Source: Eledone cirrhosa (lineage: Eukaryota > Mollusca > Cephalopoda > Octopoda > Eledonidae). From it: DNA of 64,000 nucleotides. The notes under the pieces are model-generated. The model saw only the letters and a program-made list of their open reading frames with translations, was not told the DNA's origin and ran no database searches. A program made the translations under genes and the position numbers. The DNA lies in the NCBI GenBank assembly GCA_964016885.1, contig OZ024744.1, positions 113,021,033 to 113,085,032 on the forward strand. The letters are read 5' to 3'. Shown in pieces: positions 33,273-45,115 of this stretch (position 1 is the first letter of the stretch; each line of letters starts with the position of its first letter).

Positions 33273-33490
33273 GTGGACTGGCAGTATCGGTAGAGGGTCG
33301 GACGCCATGCTTTGTCGCATAGAGTTACGGCCCTTTATGATCTGAGTTCAAATCCCGCCGACGTTAACTTTGCCTTTCATCCTTACGGGGTCGATAAAAT
33401 AAAGTACCAGTCACGCACTGGGGTTTATTTCATCGACTCCCTCCCCCCCCCCAAAATTGCTGGCCTTGTGCCTACATAAGAAACCATTAT
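33273..33490 (+). mobile_element. Octopus tRNA-derived SINE, cluster member 1
   Basis: Full-length and little diverged: GGCAGTATCGGTAGAGGGTC, B box GAGTTCAAATCCCGCCGA, tail GAAACCATTAT joined directly to the next SINE head. Confidence 0.93.
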
Positions 33491-33690
33491 GGATTGGCAG
33501 TATTGGTAGAGGGTCGGACGCCATGCTTTGAAGCATAGAGTTACGTCCCTTCATGATCTGAGTTCAAATCCCGCCGAGGTTAACTTTGCCTTTCATCCTT
33601 ACGGGGTCGATAAAATAAAGTACCAGTAATACACTGGGATGATTGCTGGCCTTGTGCCAAAAAGTAGAAACAATTATTAATATTATCAAA
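33491..33690 (+). mobile_element. Octopus tRNA-derived SINE, cluster member 2
   Basis: Starts at GGATTGGCAGTATTGGTAGA with no spacer after member 1. Slightly shortened 3' body, tail GTAGAAACAATTATTAAT. Confidence 0.93.
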
Positions 33691-33896
33691 GGCGGTGGAT
33701 TGGCAAAATTGGTAGAGCGTCAGACAACATGCTTTGCAGTATTTAATTACATACCTTTATGTTCTGAGTTGGAATCCCACTGGGGTCAACTTGGCCTTTC
33801 ATCTTTCCAGGGTTTTAATTAAATCAAGTACCAGTTAAGTACTGAGGAGGATTTATATAACCAACTTTCCTGTTGCCCCCAAACTGCTTGCTCCAC
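33691..33896 (+). mobile_element. Diverged octopus SINE, cluster member 3
   Basis: GGCGGTGGATTGGCAAAATT GGTAGAGCG, B box degraded to GAGTTGGAATCCCAC. More diverged than members 1 and 2. Confidence 0.85.
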
Positions 33897-34100
33897 GCTA
33901 ATTGGGAGAATCGTTAGAGCATCAAATAAAACAGTTTGTGGTATTTTAGTCGCAACCATTTCAGTTCAAATTTTACTAAAGTAACTTTGCCTTCTTTCTA
34001 AGGACGATAAAATAAAGTAGCAGTCACGTACTGCAGGTTAACATAATCAACTAACTCCATACCTATAGTGTTCTGGCCCTTTACGTTAGCAATTATTATT
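33897..34100 (+). mobile_element. Very degraded octopus SINE, cluster member 4
   Basis: GGGAGAATCGTTAGAGC, TCAGTTCAAATTTTACT, GACGATAAAATAAAGTAGCA and a TCTGGCCCTTTACGTTAGCA ATTATT end keep the family order but with many changes. Confidence 0.7.
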
Positions 34101-34199
34101 TTAATATATATTTTTCTCATGTCTTTCTTACAACTTACCACAAATTATTCTGCATAACTATATCATAACTATATCATTTATTATTTCAAACGCTTTCTT

Positions 34200-34356
34200 T
34201 TATTTTTTTTTTCTGTGTGTGCATGTGTATATATAATACACACACACACACACATGTGTATATATATTACACACACACACACACACATGTGTATATATAA
34301 TACACACACACACACACACATGCATCATCATTTTATGCTGCTTTTTCCATGCTAGC

Positions 34357-34387
<31 letters not shown>

Positions 34388-34440
34388 CATTATATATATA
34401 TATATATATATATACATACATTATATATATATATACATAC

Positions 34441-34520
<80 letters not shown>

Positions 34521-34664
34521 TTGCTGGCCTTGTGCCTAAAGTAGAAACAATTATATATATATATATACATTATATATATATATGTATATATATATATATG
34601 TATATATATATATCTATATATATGTATATATATATATATATATATATCTATATATATATATGTG

Positions 34665-34713
<49 letters not shown>

Positions 34714-34732
34714 GTATATATGTATATATATG

Positions 34733-34765
<33 letters not shown>

Positions 34766-34768
34766 GTC

Positions 34769-34848
<80 letters not shown>

Positions 34849-34925
34849 CATACGTTATATATATATACATACGTTATATATATATACATACGTTATATAT
34901 ATATACATACGTTATATATATATAT
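34200..34925. repeat. (CA)n/(TA)n microsatellite complex with a SINE tail
   Basis: CACACA blocks with ATGTGTATATAT repeats (34215-34322), then 570 bp of nearly pure TA. 34517-34554 is an isolated SINE tail (TGCTGGCCTTGTGCCTAAAG TAGAAACAATTA) embedded in TA. CATACGTTATATATATATA repeats four times at the end. Confidence 0.92.
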
Positions 34926-34926
34926 A

Positions 34927-35103
34927 GGAAAATAGTCAGGACCCCGACGGCTGAGCTCCGGCCCTTTCGACAGCTAGGTCAAAACAGCCGGAGCTCAGCC
35001 GTCGGGGTCCTGACTCTTTTCCCATTACCCACTCTACAACCCTAAGTATCGGGTACTCTGGTGCGTTATGGTCCACCTGGTTCCTTACCACACTTCCTTC
35101 ATT
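34927..35103. mobile_element. Foldback of the CCCCGACGGCTGAGC family, copy 1
   Basis: Arms 34927-34962 and 34987-35022 are near-perfect complements (GTCAGGACCCCGACGGCTGA GCTCCGGC). GC-rich in an AT-rich setting. The 80-bp right flank (CTGGTGCGTTATGGTCCACC TGGTTCCTTACC) belongs to the family, since it recurs beside copy 2 (58162-58312), which lies in the opposite orientation. Confidence 0.9.
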
Positions 35104-35110
35104 ATATATA

Positions 35111-35144
<34 letters not shown>

Positions 35145-35266
35145 TATATATAAATATGTATATATATATTATAGTTATATATATATATGTATATTTGTAT
35201 ATATATATATACACACATTATAGATATATATATATATTTATATACACATATATATATATATACCAT
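35104..35266. repeat. (TA)n microsatellite
   Basis: TA-rich tract between two foldbacks. Confidence 0.9.
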
Positions 35267-35640
35267 GATATTAAATAAATGGAAACTATATTTATTCTAT
35301 TATATATATTTCAAGGGCACCAAAACTTTGGTACGCTTTCATCAGATAAAATACAAAGTTTGTTTTATAAATATTGACATAACCAAGAAAAATACCTTAA
35401 CAGTTCAAGTTTTTCTTGGATAGTTAACTGGAACCGTTAAGGTATTTTTCTTGGTTATGTCAATATTTATAAAACAAACTTTGTATTTTATCTGATGAAA
35501 GCGTACCAAAGTTTTGGTGCCCTTGAAATATATATAATAGAATAAGTATGGTTTTATAAATATAGTTTCCATTTATTTAATATCATTGAATATTATACTC
35601 CAGAAAACTTGTTGAGTGCTTCGAATCAGTTATAAACATT
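35267..35640. mobile_element. Foldback, CATCAGATAAAAT family, copy 1
   Basis: Arms 35267-35401 and 35435-35584 (TTTCAAGGGCACCAAAACTT TGGTACGCTTTCATCAGATAAAATAC...) pair over about 135 bp. The right arm has a 15-bp insertion. The right flank ACTCCAGAAAACTTGTTGAG TGCTTCGAATC recurs, inverted, left of the foldback at 37774. Confidence 0.9.
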
Positions 35641-35675
35641 TATATTTGTTGAATTACCAACAAATTGAATATCCC

Positions 35676-35722
<47 letters not shown>

Positions 35723-36174
35723 ATATATATATATATGATGATTTATGTGTATATATATATATTTATGCATAATATATATACATAAATATATATATATATA
35801 AATATATACACATAAATATATATACATAAATATATATATATATATATCATCATCATCATCACCGTTTTTTGGAAGAACGGACGTAAAACGGTGATGATGA
35901 TGATGATATATATATATATATATTTATGTATATATATTTATGTGTATATATTTATATATTTATATATATATATATATATTTATGTATATATATTATGCAT
36001 AAATATATATATATACACATAAATCATCATCATCATCATTTGAAGCGGACATAAAATGAGGGTGATGATGATGATTTATATGTGTATATATATATATATA
36101 TTTATGCATATATATATATATATATTATATATATATATATATTATATTTATATATACATATATATATATATATA
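35641..36174. repeat. TA-rich tract with two (ATC)n hairpins
   Basis: TA/TATTTATG microsatellite. 35847-35909 (ATCATCATCATCATCACCGT ... ACGGTGATGATGATGATGAT) and 36023-36077 are small hairpins around an AAGAACGGACGTAAAACGG- or GAAGCGGACATAAAAT-type core, i.e. miniature versions of the SINE/LINE 3' tail. Confidence 0.8.
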
Positions 36175-37219
36175 TATTAAAATAACAGATTAAAGTTTAA
36201 GCAAAGAATCACTGCGTTTGTGTGAGTATGCGGGTTCATAGATATGTAGGGTGTGTGTATATGTGTACTTTGTGTTTTGGTTGACGTACGTTTCGCGAAT
36301 GTTTAGCATATGTGTATTTACCTGTAGGTATGTGTGTGCGCACATTATATACGTATTTATGTGTGTATATTTATATACGCTTATATAATTATATGTATAC
36401 ACGCACACACACACATATATTTTTTTATATATAATTTCATGTGTATTTGGTGTATACGTTCGTATGTGTGTGGGTTCTGTATGTGCGTGCATGTTTTTTT
36501 GTGTACTGCTAGTATTTGCATACCCATGGCGGGTGTTTTCTCGTATGCATGTGATTGTACGTATATGGATGCGTGCATGTATATATTTAATATTTGTTGA
36601 TTTCGATTTTATTCTTAACTCTGAAGCTGGGGATCATTCGGTTTCCTAGATAGAATTTTAGTCTACGACTTCAGTTATACCATAAACGTGGTTTTGTCTT
36701 TGCGTGTAATTGTTCTCACTGTTCCTCATAATGACGTATTATCTTCGTTTTTTCCGTTCATTGTCAGAGAACGTCTCCATGAACCACCTAATAGAATATT
36801 AGTCTACGACTTCATTTATACCATAAACGTGGTTTTGTCTTTGCGTGTAATTGTTCTCACCGCTCCTCATAATGACGTATTATCTTCGTTTTTTCCGTTC
36901 ATTGTCAGAGAACGTCTCCATGAACCACCTAATAGTATATTAGTCTATGACTTCATTTATGCCATAAACTTGGTTTTGTCTTTCTGTGTAAGTGATTTCA
37001 CCGCTTCAAATAATGACGTATTATATTCGTTTTTTTTCCATTCTTTGCCAAGGAACGTTTCCACGAACCAAAGTATCGTCTTCCTGTCTTCCTTTGGTTG
37101 CAACGTTTTTCGAAATATTTACTTCTGCGTTTACAGATTGATTTTTTTTAGTTTCAGAAGATCCCGTTAAGGGTGAAAGCAGCGATTCTTTGCTTAAACT
37201 TTAATCTGTTATTTTAATA
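36175..37219. mobile_element. 1.05-kb element with 31-40-bp inverted terminal repeats
   Basis: Left end ATTAAAATAACAGATTAAAG TTTAAGCAAAGAATCACTGC (36176-36215) and right end 37189-37219 are inverted copies with a single mismatch in about 35 bp. The interior holds a TATG-rich part and a 141-bp tandem triplication. No transposase domain seen. Solo ends of the family lie at 19846 and 37528. Confidence 0.75.
36659..37082. repeat. 141-bp tandem triplication
   Basis: TAGTCTACGACTTCA...ATACCATAAACGTGGTTTTG starts at 36659, 36800 and 36941 (141 bp apart); the third copy is clearly diverged. 141 is 47 codons, so a plus-strand frame stays open (36688-37170). No known domain and no start context, so not annotated as a gene. 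Confidence 0.9.
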
Positions 37220-37313
37220 AATATTTGCTCTACGGTTCTTATATATTTGATATATATTTATCCTTATCGAGCCCTCTTTGGATTTTAGTCTTCAAATTTA
37301 TTATTATTACTAT
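37213..37313. repeat. Duplicated 100-bp segment (also at 44700-44806)
   Basis: AATAAATATTTGCTCTACGG TTCTTATATATTTGATATAT... is practically identical at 44706-44806, where it also runs into a TA tract. Confidence 0.9.
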
Positions 37314-37580
37314 ATATATATATATATATATATATTATATTTATATATATATAGACACACACACATTATATATTCATATGTATATATATTATATATTTAT
37401 ATATATCATATATATATATATATTTATATATATCATATATATATACATATTTATATATATATACATATATATATATATTATATATATTATATTTATATAT
37501 TATGTGTTTATATATATTATATATATAAGGGTAAAAGTAGCGATTCTTTGCTTAAACTTTAATCTGTTCTTATAATAAAT

Positions 37581-37635
<55 letters not shown>

Positions 37636-37680
37636 TATACATATATAATATACATATATATATATTTATATATATATATA
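37310..37680. repeat. (TA)n tract with a terminal-repeat fragment
   Basis: TATTTATATATA repeats to 37527; 37528-37580 is another copy of the AGCGATTCTTTGCTTAAACT end; then CA/TA repeats. Confidence 0.85.
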
Positions 37681-37734
37681 TGTATATAACCAAAAGTTTA
37701 TATGGTTCGTTGATTATTCAACGAATTCAATTTT

Positions 37735-38166
37735 ACAACAGATTAGAAGCACTCAACAAAAATTTTTCTGGAGTATCTATAACATTATTCAAAATATTAA
37801 TAAATGAGAAATATCATAACCAAAATATATATTTTATTATACATATTTCAAAGGTACAATGGTGTGTCAGTACGTTTTCATCAGATAAAATATACAAGAG
37901 ACTGGATATGAGACATACCGCTAAGGTACTGGAATCATCAATTGCTGTAGTGGCAAATGTTGAGGGTTGATGAAATAACTTACTGCACTACAGCAATTGA
38001 TGATTCCAGTACCTTAGCGGTATGTCACATATACAATCTCTTATATATTTTATCTGATGAAAACATACTGACACACCATTGTACCTTTGAAATATGTATA
38101 ATAAAATATATACTTTGGTTATGATATTTCTCATTTATTAATATTTTGAATAATATTATATAGATA
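37735..38166. mobile_element. Foldback, CATCAGATAAAAT family, copy 2
   Basis: Arms 37774-37952 and 37986-38166 pair over about 180 bp (TTCAAAGGTACAATGGTGTG TCAGTACGTTTTCATCAGATAAAATAT...). It shares the CATCAGATAAAATA core and the AGAAGCACTCAACAA flank with the element at 35267, but the distal arm sequence differs. Confidence 0.9.
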
Positions 38167-38985
38167 TATACACATACATACAGATATATTTGTTTATCAC
38201 CATTCACCCATCACCAACCTATCAATACCACTTACATATTTAAGCTATTTATTAAAATAATGTATTTATTTATTTATTTTATTTATTTTGTTAACATATT
38301 TATTCCCCTCCACCCCTCAAAGAATTACTGTTAATTCTTAAATTGCATTTATTTACACAGAGCCCACCTCTCTTTGCTATTTATCACCACACCAGCTGCA
38401 CCCTCTACCTTTCATTTACACCTTAGAAATGAATTCTTCAAAGTTTTTCCTCACCTTCATCATCATTATCATCATCATCTTTATTATTTTTCAAAAATCC
38501 ATTTCGTAAACTTTAAAAAAAAAAAACTTTTAATCGATAACGAAAAAATAATTGTTTAATTTTTATTTTTCATATTTCTTGTTTTATTCTTTTCTTTCTT
38601 TTTCTTTACATTTTATTTATTTATTTGTTTATTTTTTTCTATTTATTTTGTTATTTTAGCGCTGAATTGTATATACATATATATATGTGTGTGTTTATGT
38701 GTATATATATATATAAACATGTGCACACACATATACATATATGCTGTTTTTTTAATCTATGTCCCCTAATGTTGAGAGCTTCTTTCTTCAGAAATTTTTA
38801 TAAAAATTTAAAACATATCTGAGGGGGTATTTTATTTATTTTTTCTATTTATAATTTTTTTATTAATAAGTAATCGATTAATTAAGTTAAATTTTCTGCA
38901 ATAAGGACAGAATTAAGAAATTATCATTTCATTTTTTGTAAATCATTATGAATTTTTAATGTATATATATATATAAATACATACA

Positions 38986-39019
<34 letters not shown>

Positions 39020-39095
39020 TGTATGGTTGCAAGAAAAATTGTGTCCATAGGCGGTATGCCGGTTGAGCATTAAATGCTCCCATAGAGCAGAGTAA
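38167..39095. other. Unassigned AT-rich sequence
   Basis: A/T homopolymer and TTTA-rich sequence with a short TA/CA tract at 38680-38750. No gene recognised. Confidence 0.5.
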
Positions 39096-39412
39096 AATAC
39101 TATAAGAATAAAGGAACAAAGATTCAGTGTTACATCATAACATATTTAATAACATATTACATATGTTTCACTATCAATCAGCTCGAGGAATGACCTATTA
39201 TTGATCAAACCTGACTCTGTAATCGAAAGATCATCAAATATGTTTCCTATATGAGATGAGATTACATAGGAAACATAACTGATGATCTTTCGATTTCAGA
39301 GTCAGGTTTGATCAATAATAGGTCATTCCTCGAGCTGATTGATAGTGAAACATATGTAATATGTTATTAAATATGTTATGATGTAACACTGAATCTTTGT
39401 TCTTATAGTATT
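39096..39412. mobile_element. Foldback, about 317 bp
   Basis: Arms 39096-39250 and 39265-39412 pair over roughly 150 bp (CAATCAGCTCGAGGAATGAC CTATTATTGATCAAACCTGAC...). Loop of about 15 bp. TA tracts on both sides. Confidence 0.9.
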
Positions 39413-39427
39413 ATATATATATATTTA

Positions 39428-39460
<33 letters not shown>

Positions 39461-39618
39461 CCCAAGGCTCTGATACCATCAACACTATAAACACAGAGCT
39501 GGCATATCTAAGAACTGACTAACTGCCTGATGAGGTCATAGCCATTCAATGGTTATCATCGAAATATATATAGCAGTAAATAAAGGATTATGAGTTCATG
39601 CAATTGACTTATGTTTCG

Positions 39619-39658
<40 letters not shown>

Positions 39659-39725
39659 GCCCCAGCATGGCCTCAGCCGGATGGCTGGAACAGGTAAAAG
39701 AGTATACATATATATATTATACATA

Positions 39726-39782
<57 letters not shown>

Positions 39783-40258
39783 ATATATATATACATACAA
39801 ACATACACATCCACACACACACATATATATATAGTGTATATATATATATATAAATATGTGTATGTTTGTATGTATGTTTTTTTTTTCCTTTTCCTTTCTC
39901 TTTTCATTTACTGAACCATTATCAATTATTATTATTATCATTATGATCACTATTATTATTATTATTGTTGTTGCTGCTGTTGTTATTGTTTTATGCTTCA
40001 AAAATTCATGTAATATTTCAGTCTCAATGCTTTGGCAATTTTTACTTGGAAACAAAAATGAGGATTTTGGCAGTGTTCTAATCCAGCGTATATATGAAGC
40101 TATCCGTCCATCGGATCCGTCCGTCTTAAGCTTATCTATTTCCATTAGTTATTTAGTTGGTTTCGAACCATTGTTGATCAAGCTGGAGCACACTACCCCA
40201 ACAGCTAGGTTTAGTCTAGATAGACAGAAGATATTTCTTTTATTAAAGATGCTATAGT
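39413..40258. other. Repeat remnants, no gene
   Basis: TA tracts at 39413-39460, 39624-39655 and 39710-39850. 39466-39600 (GCCTGATGAGGTCATAGCCA TTCAATGGTTATCATCGAAA) resembles the 3' region of a retroelement. 40015-40200 (GGCAGTGTTCTAATCCAGCG...) has balanced composition and may be a TE piece, but I cannot name it. Confidence 0.45.
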
Positions 40259-41325
40259 CCACTGGTCTAATACATCTGGTCTAATATATATCACAAGATC
40301 TAGTCTAATATAAACCACAAGATGTGGTCTAATATATACCACAAGATCTGGTCTAATATATATCACAAGATCTAGTCTAATATAAACCACAACATCTGGT
40401 CTAATATATACCACAAGATCTGGTCTGGTCTAATATATATATCACAAAATCTGATCTAATATATATCACAAGATCTGGTCTAATATATATCACAAGATCT
40501 GGTCTAATATATATCACAAGGTCTGGTCTAATATATATCACAAGATCTAGTCTATCACAAGATCTGATCTAATATATATCACAAGGTCTAGTCTAATATA
40601 TATCACAAGATCTGGTCTAATATATATCACAAGATCTGGTCTAATATATATCACAAGGTCTAGTCTAATATATATCACAAGATCTGGTCTAATATATATC
40701 ACAAGATCTGGTCTAATATATATCACAAGATCTGGTCTAATATATATCACAAGATCTGATCTAATATATATCACAAGATCTGGTCTAACATATATCACAA
40801 GATCTGGTCTAATATATATCACAAGATCTGGTCTAATATATATCACAAGATCTGGTCTAATATATATCACAAGATCTGATCTAATATATATCACAAGGTC
40901 TAGTCTAATATATATCACAAGATCTGGTCTAATATATATCACAAGATCTAGTCTAATATATATCACAAGATCTGGTCTAACATATATCACAAGGTCTAGT
41001 CTAACATATATCACAAGATCTGGTCTAATATATATCACAAGATCTGGTCTAATATATACCACAAGATCTGGTCTAACATATATCACAAGATCTAGTCTAA
41101 TATATATCACAAGATCTGGTCTAATATATATCACAAGATCTGGTCTAACATATATCACAAGGTCTAGTCTAATATATATCACAAGATCTGGTCTAATATA
41201 TATCACAAGGTCTAGTCTAATATATATCACACGATCTGGTCTAATATATATCACACAAGGTCTAGTCTAATATATATCACAAGATCTGGTCTAATATATA
41301 TCACAAGATCTGGTTTAATATATAT
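40259..41325. repeat. 24-bp minisatellite (about 44 units)
   Basis: ATCTGGTCTAATATATATCA CAAG repeated over 1.07 kb, with AGATCTGG, AGATCTAG and AGGTCTAG variants in mixed order. The 8-codon minus-strand frame (VIYIRPDL) is an artefact. Confidence 0.96.
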
Positions 41326-41690
41326 ATCTATTACACTGAAACACAAAAACTACAGTAAGTGAAATTCAGATAAATTTCTCCTCCAGACCAAACCAAAGAC
41401 ACCACTATCCACCTTCCATTTTACTTCTTTATTTTAAAATTATTCTATTTTACCATTTGTCTTAACATTTACGTGCTTCAAAAGATTATCTTGTTTTTAC
41501 TATTGCCACACATTTACAAATGTTTCCCATATATTACCAACGTAATATTCTGTTTCTTCCTTCTCTGAAACCCACCCCCACCACCATGCCCTACAACACT
41601 TAAATTCGTCCATTTCTTTTATTCTGCATTTTCTTAAATTTAACACAAAAATGTTGTTGTGGACACACAGACACACACACACACACTCAC
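41326..41690. other. Unassigned AT-rich sequence
   Basis: No repeat family or gene recognised. Confidence 0.5.
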
Positions 41691-41812
41691 AAAATTAGAT
41701 TAATTCATATTTTCATGTCGAATACACACGTTTCGCTGTGGTGTTATTTCTACAGTTCATCGATCTGATATCTTAGATTGAACATATGAAAATGTGAATT
41801 TAATCTAATTTT
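41691..41812. mobile_element. Short foldback
   Basis: AAAATTAGATTAATTCATAT TTTCAT (41691-41716) pairs with 41785-41812 with one indel and one mismatch. 68-bp loop. Confidence 0.75.
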
Positions 41813-41949
41813 GTATATTACAACTCAGACAGAGCAATCTACTAACTTTGAATATAAAAATATTTTCATGTAATTCATTCACTATATATACATATATATA
41901 TACATACATATATATATATATATACATACATATATATATATATACATAC

Positions 41950-41981
<32 letters not shown>

Positions 41982-42116
41982 ATGTGTGTATGTTAATAAA
42001 TATGAAGACACGGCATTTGAAAAATGTGCCTATCACTGACATTTCTACTGTCAAATTTCCTTGAACATCTACTGCATATGAAGTTTTCCCTTCCTGTTAG
42101 GTTGCCTGCTAGCCCA

Positions 42117-43088
42117 CTACATCTCTTGTGTACCCAGGATCTGCATTGCGTACATTTTATAGAATTTTCTACATATCGAACATGGCCATTTCCCTGACAG
42201 AATCAGAGTTTTGTCCTCTTTCCTACATATCAACACTTTTGTCTTAGCTAGGTTCACTCTCAGTCCTCTTGCTTCCAACTGCTGTTTCCATAGCCAGAAT
42301 TTATTCTCTAGCTCCTCTACTGATTCTGCTATAAGAGCCAGATCGTCAGCATAGAGAAGTTCCCATGGACAGCCAGTCTTAAACTCCTCTGTTATTGCTT
42401 GGAGGACTATAATGAACAAGAGCGGGCTGAGGACCGAACCCTGATGTACTCCTACTTGTATCTGGAATTCCTCACTAAACTCCATTCCTACCCTGACTTT
42501 ACTGACAGTACCTCTGTACATAGCTTGCACTGTCCTCACAAGCCATTCCTCTACACCTAGTTTCCTTAGGGACCACCAGATAACAGATCGAGGTACCCTA
42601 TCAAAGGCCTTCTCTAGGTCAACAAAGGCTAAGTATAGTGGCTTATTTTTCTCTAAGAACCTCTCTTGTAGTTGTTTCACTAAGAAGAGGGCATCTGTTG
42701 TACCCTCTCCAGGCACAAAACCAAACTGCATCTCATCTAGTCTGACCCTTTCTCTAATTAATTGCGCTAATATCCTTTCTGCCACTTTCATAACCTGATC
42801 CATCAGTTTTATGCCCCTATAATTGCTCCTCTCCAGAGCATCCCCTTTACCTCTGTAGCAATTTAAAAGAATACTGCTGCACCAGTCTTTGGGTATAACT
42901 CCGCCATATATAACTTGATTTATGATGTGTGCAACCAGTTTAGTTCGTACTTCTGATGCCTTCAGCATCTCATCAACTATCCCTGATGGTCCAGCAGTCT
43001 TACCACTTTTCATTTCCTTAATCGCCTCTTGGACCCTATAGTCGGTCCCTCTGTTGGATCTGGTGTGGGTAATTTCTTTCTCTCCCAT
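42117..43088 (-). pseudogene. RTE reverse transcriptase (long intact stretch)
   Basis: 324 codons open on the minus strand: [93 protein letters not shown] and the catalytic ELLYADDLALIAESVEELEN. All palm motifs of an RTE-clade enzyme are present, including YADD. The frame is separated from the endonuclease by frameshifts, and the expected C-terminal thumb and cysteine-rich end is replaced by unrelated codons, so the element cannot be autonomous. Confidence 0.85.
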
Positions 43089-43603
43089 TCGTTCTCAACA
43101 TTCATCAGTCTCTCATAATGACATTTCCAGGCCTCCTTTTTCTGAGTATGTGCATCATTTCAGACACACTTATCTCCAACAGCATCTTGATTTACTCTGA
43201 CATACTGCCTTGTTGCAGAACATTGGCAAACCTCCTACTCTCAGTAGCTTCTCTTTTAGCGGCTGAGTATCGATCTCTACTCCCACCACTTTTCCAATCC
43301 TTTCATGCTAGTCTTTTGTCTCTAATGGCCCTATCTACCGTGCTATTCCACCACCAGGTCACTCTCAGTCTGGTTGGAGCTCTGCTCCAGCCACAAGTCT
43401 CTTCAGTTGCGTGCAGTAGGTTGTCACGTAAGAACTTCCAGTTATCTTCTATGTCATACAACTGTAAATCATCTTCTTTCTCATCATACACATCTTGAAG
43501 GGCTTTCCTAAATTTATAGTTAAGTGAAAGGTCTTTTAGCTCCCAGACCTTCCTTTTTCATAGCTTCCTGTGTGTCTCTTGCTTATTGAGATGTCACTAA
43601 TGA

Positions 43604-44262
43604 CTAACCTATGCTGTGGGGTACATTCTTCCCCGGGGTATGTCTTAGTATTTGGTACCATCTGTCTGTCTCGCTGTCTAACAAGAAGTCAATCTGACTT
43701 ATGTGCTTGCCTGATTTGTAGGCTATTAGGTGGTTGGCAGGTTTCTGGAAGTTAGTGCTGCAAATAGTTAATTCACTTGAATCACAAAATTCAAGAAGCC
43801 TCACTTCTTTCTTTTCTTGAGCCATAACCATGACCACCATGTACCCCAGTGTATCCATCTTGGAGCTGTCCAACATGACCATTGAAGTCCCTGCTAGTAT
43901 AACTATGTCTCTGTCCTCTGTCACTAAGGTTGTCTGTAAAAGTTGCTCATAAAAGTGGTCCTTCTCTTCTTTACCTATGCCCAATTAGGGAGCATAGGTA
44001 GAAATAATTGTCAGCAGTCTATTGCCTACAACTAATCTAATCTTAATTATTCTATTACTGACTCTAACTACCTCTATTGTCTTGTTGATCCACTTCTCAC
44101 CTAGTAAAATGTTGACGCCACCTAACCCATCATCATTTCCTACCCAAAGAAGCTTATAACTAAGATGTTTGCCTGCGATTAGTCTTGCTGAGGCACTTCT
44201 CCATCTCACCTCTTGCACGCAGCACACATCCACATAATGCTCATAATTTTTGGCATTAACAC
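43604..44262 (-). pseudogene. RTE endonuclease (APE-type) with breaks
   Basis: Minus strand, two pieces: 44262-43985 (VDVCCVQEVRWRS, the QE catalytic motif; GGVNILLGEKW; IISTYAP) and 43984-43604 (DRDIVILAGTSMVM, where the usual GDFN has been lost by a shift; [22 protein letters not shown]). A stop lies between the pieces. Confidence 0.8.
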
Positions 44263-44350
44263 ACTGGTTGGATGTCCTTCCTAACACCAGCACCACTTTA
44301 CAGCATGGACTGGGTGCTTTTATTCATGCCACCAGCACTAGAGAGGTTGT
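44263..44350. repeat. Fragment of the 'GGATGTCCTTCC' dispersed repeat
   Basis: GGTTGGATGTCCTTCCTAAC ACCAGCACCACTTTACAGCATGGACTGGG. The likely parent sequence of the 48-bp array at 1-486. Confidence 0.65.
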
Positions 44351-44699
44351 CTTACTAGACTTAGGGGACTTCTCCACCCCGCACCAATTTATTCGGAGTG
44401 GTAGCTTTCCTGGACAGGTTGCCTACAATTCAGTTTATGAAGCCTCCGTCTGCAGTGTGCCTGCTAGGATTGGTCCTGGGCCACTATTCAACTATCTTAA
44501 GATACTCTTAGTGAGTCTACATTTATCATATGAAGGGAGGGGGTAGCTGGGGAGGAGAAAGTGATGAAGAGGTTTTGGGGGAGTGGGTTTAAGGTGCTCT
44601 ATGCATGAAGAAATGGCTAGCATATAGCGTCAGGCATGCATACTGGAAGGTGGTGGAGGTGGGACAGGTGGGATGGCAAATGACGACTATATACCATAT
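44351..44699. other. Unassigned sequence
   Basis: Moderate GC, G-rich 44530-44680; no domain recognised. Confidence 0.5.
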
Positions 44700-44799
44700 A
44701 TATATTTTAATAAATATTTGCTCTACGGTTCTTATATATTTGATATATATTTATCCTTATCGAGCCCTCTTTGGATTTTAGTCTTCAAATTTATTATTA

Positions 44800-44800
44800 T

Positions 44801-44877
<77 letters not shown>

Positions 44878-44926
44878 AATATATATATATATATAAATAT
44901 ATATATATATAAATATATATATATAA

Positions 44927-44959
<33 letters not shown>

Positions 44960-44972
44960 AATATATGTATAT

Positions 44973-45043
<71 letters not shown>

Positions 45044-45058
45044 TATATAAATATATAC

Positions 45059-45113
<55 letters not shown>

Positions 45114-45115
45114 AC
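44800..45115. repeat. (TA)n tract with TATAAATA interruptions
   Basis: About 310 bp of nearly pure TA, with AAATATATAT phase breaks. Confidence 0.96.

Larger units (their letters stand above)
42014..44262 (-). mobile_element. RTE-type non-LTR retrotransposon, copy 2
   Basis: Minus strand: endonuclease 44262-43604 (with breaks), linker with [17 protein letters not shown] (43303-43491), and reverse transcriptase 43088-42117. It lacks the C-terminal/3' region present in copy 1 (9361-10005) and ends near 42014 at GCATTTGAAAAATGTGCC. The 5' side is truncated inside the endonuclease at a 'GGATGTCCTTCC' repeat. Confidence 0.88.

Noticed and set aside
34442..35045. Tyr/Ile-rich frames on both strands
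   Set aside because: Pure (TA)n artefacts; likewise at 9203-9502, 17060-17348, 44673-45060, 50492-50958 and 58231-58699.
36688..37170. 160-codon frame with a 47-residue repeat
   Set aside because: It follows a 141-bp DNA triplication, has no domain or start context, and lies inside an inverted-repeat element.
40547..41254. 235-codon frame of VIYIRPDL repeats
   Set aside because: 24-bp minisatellite with period divisible by three.
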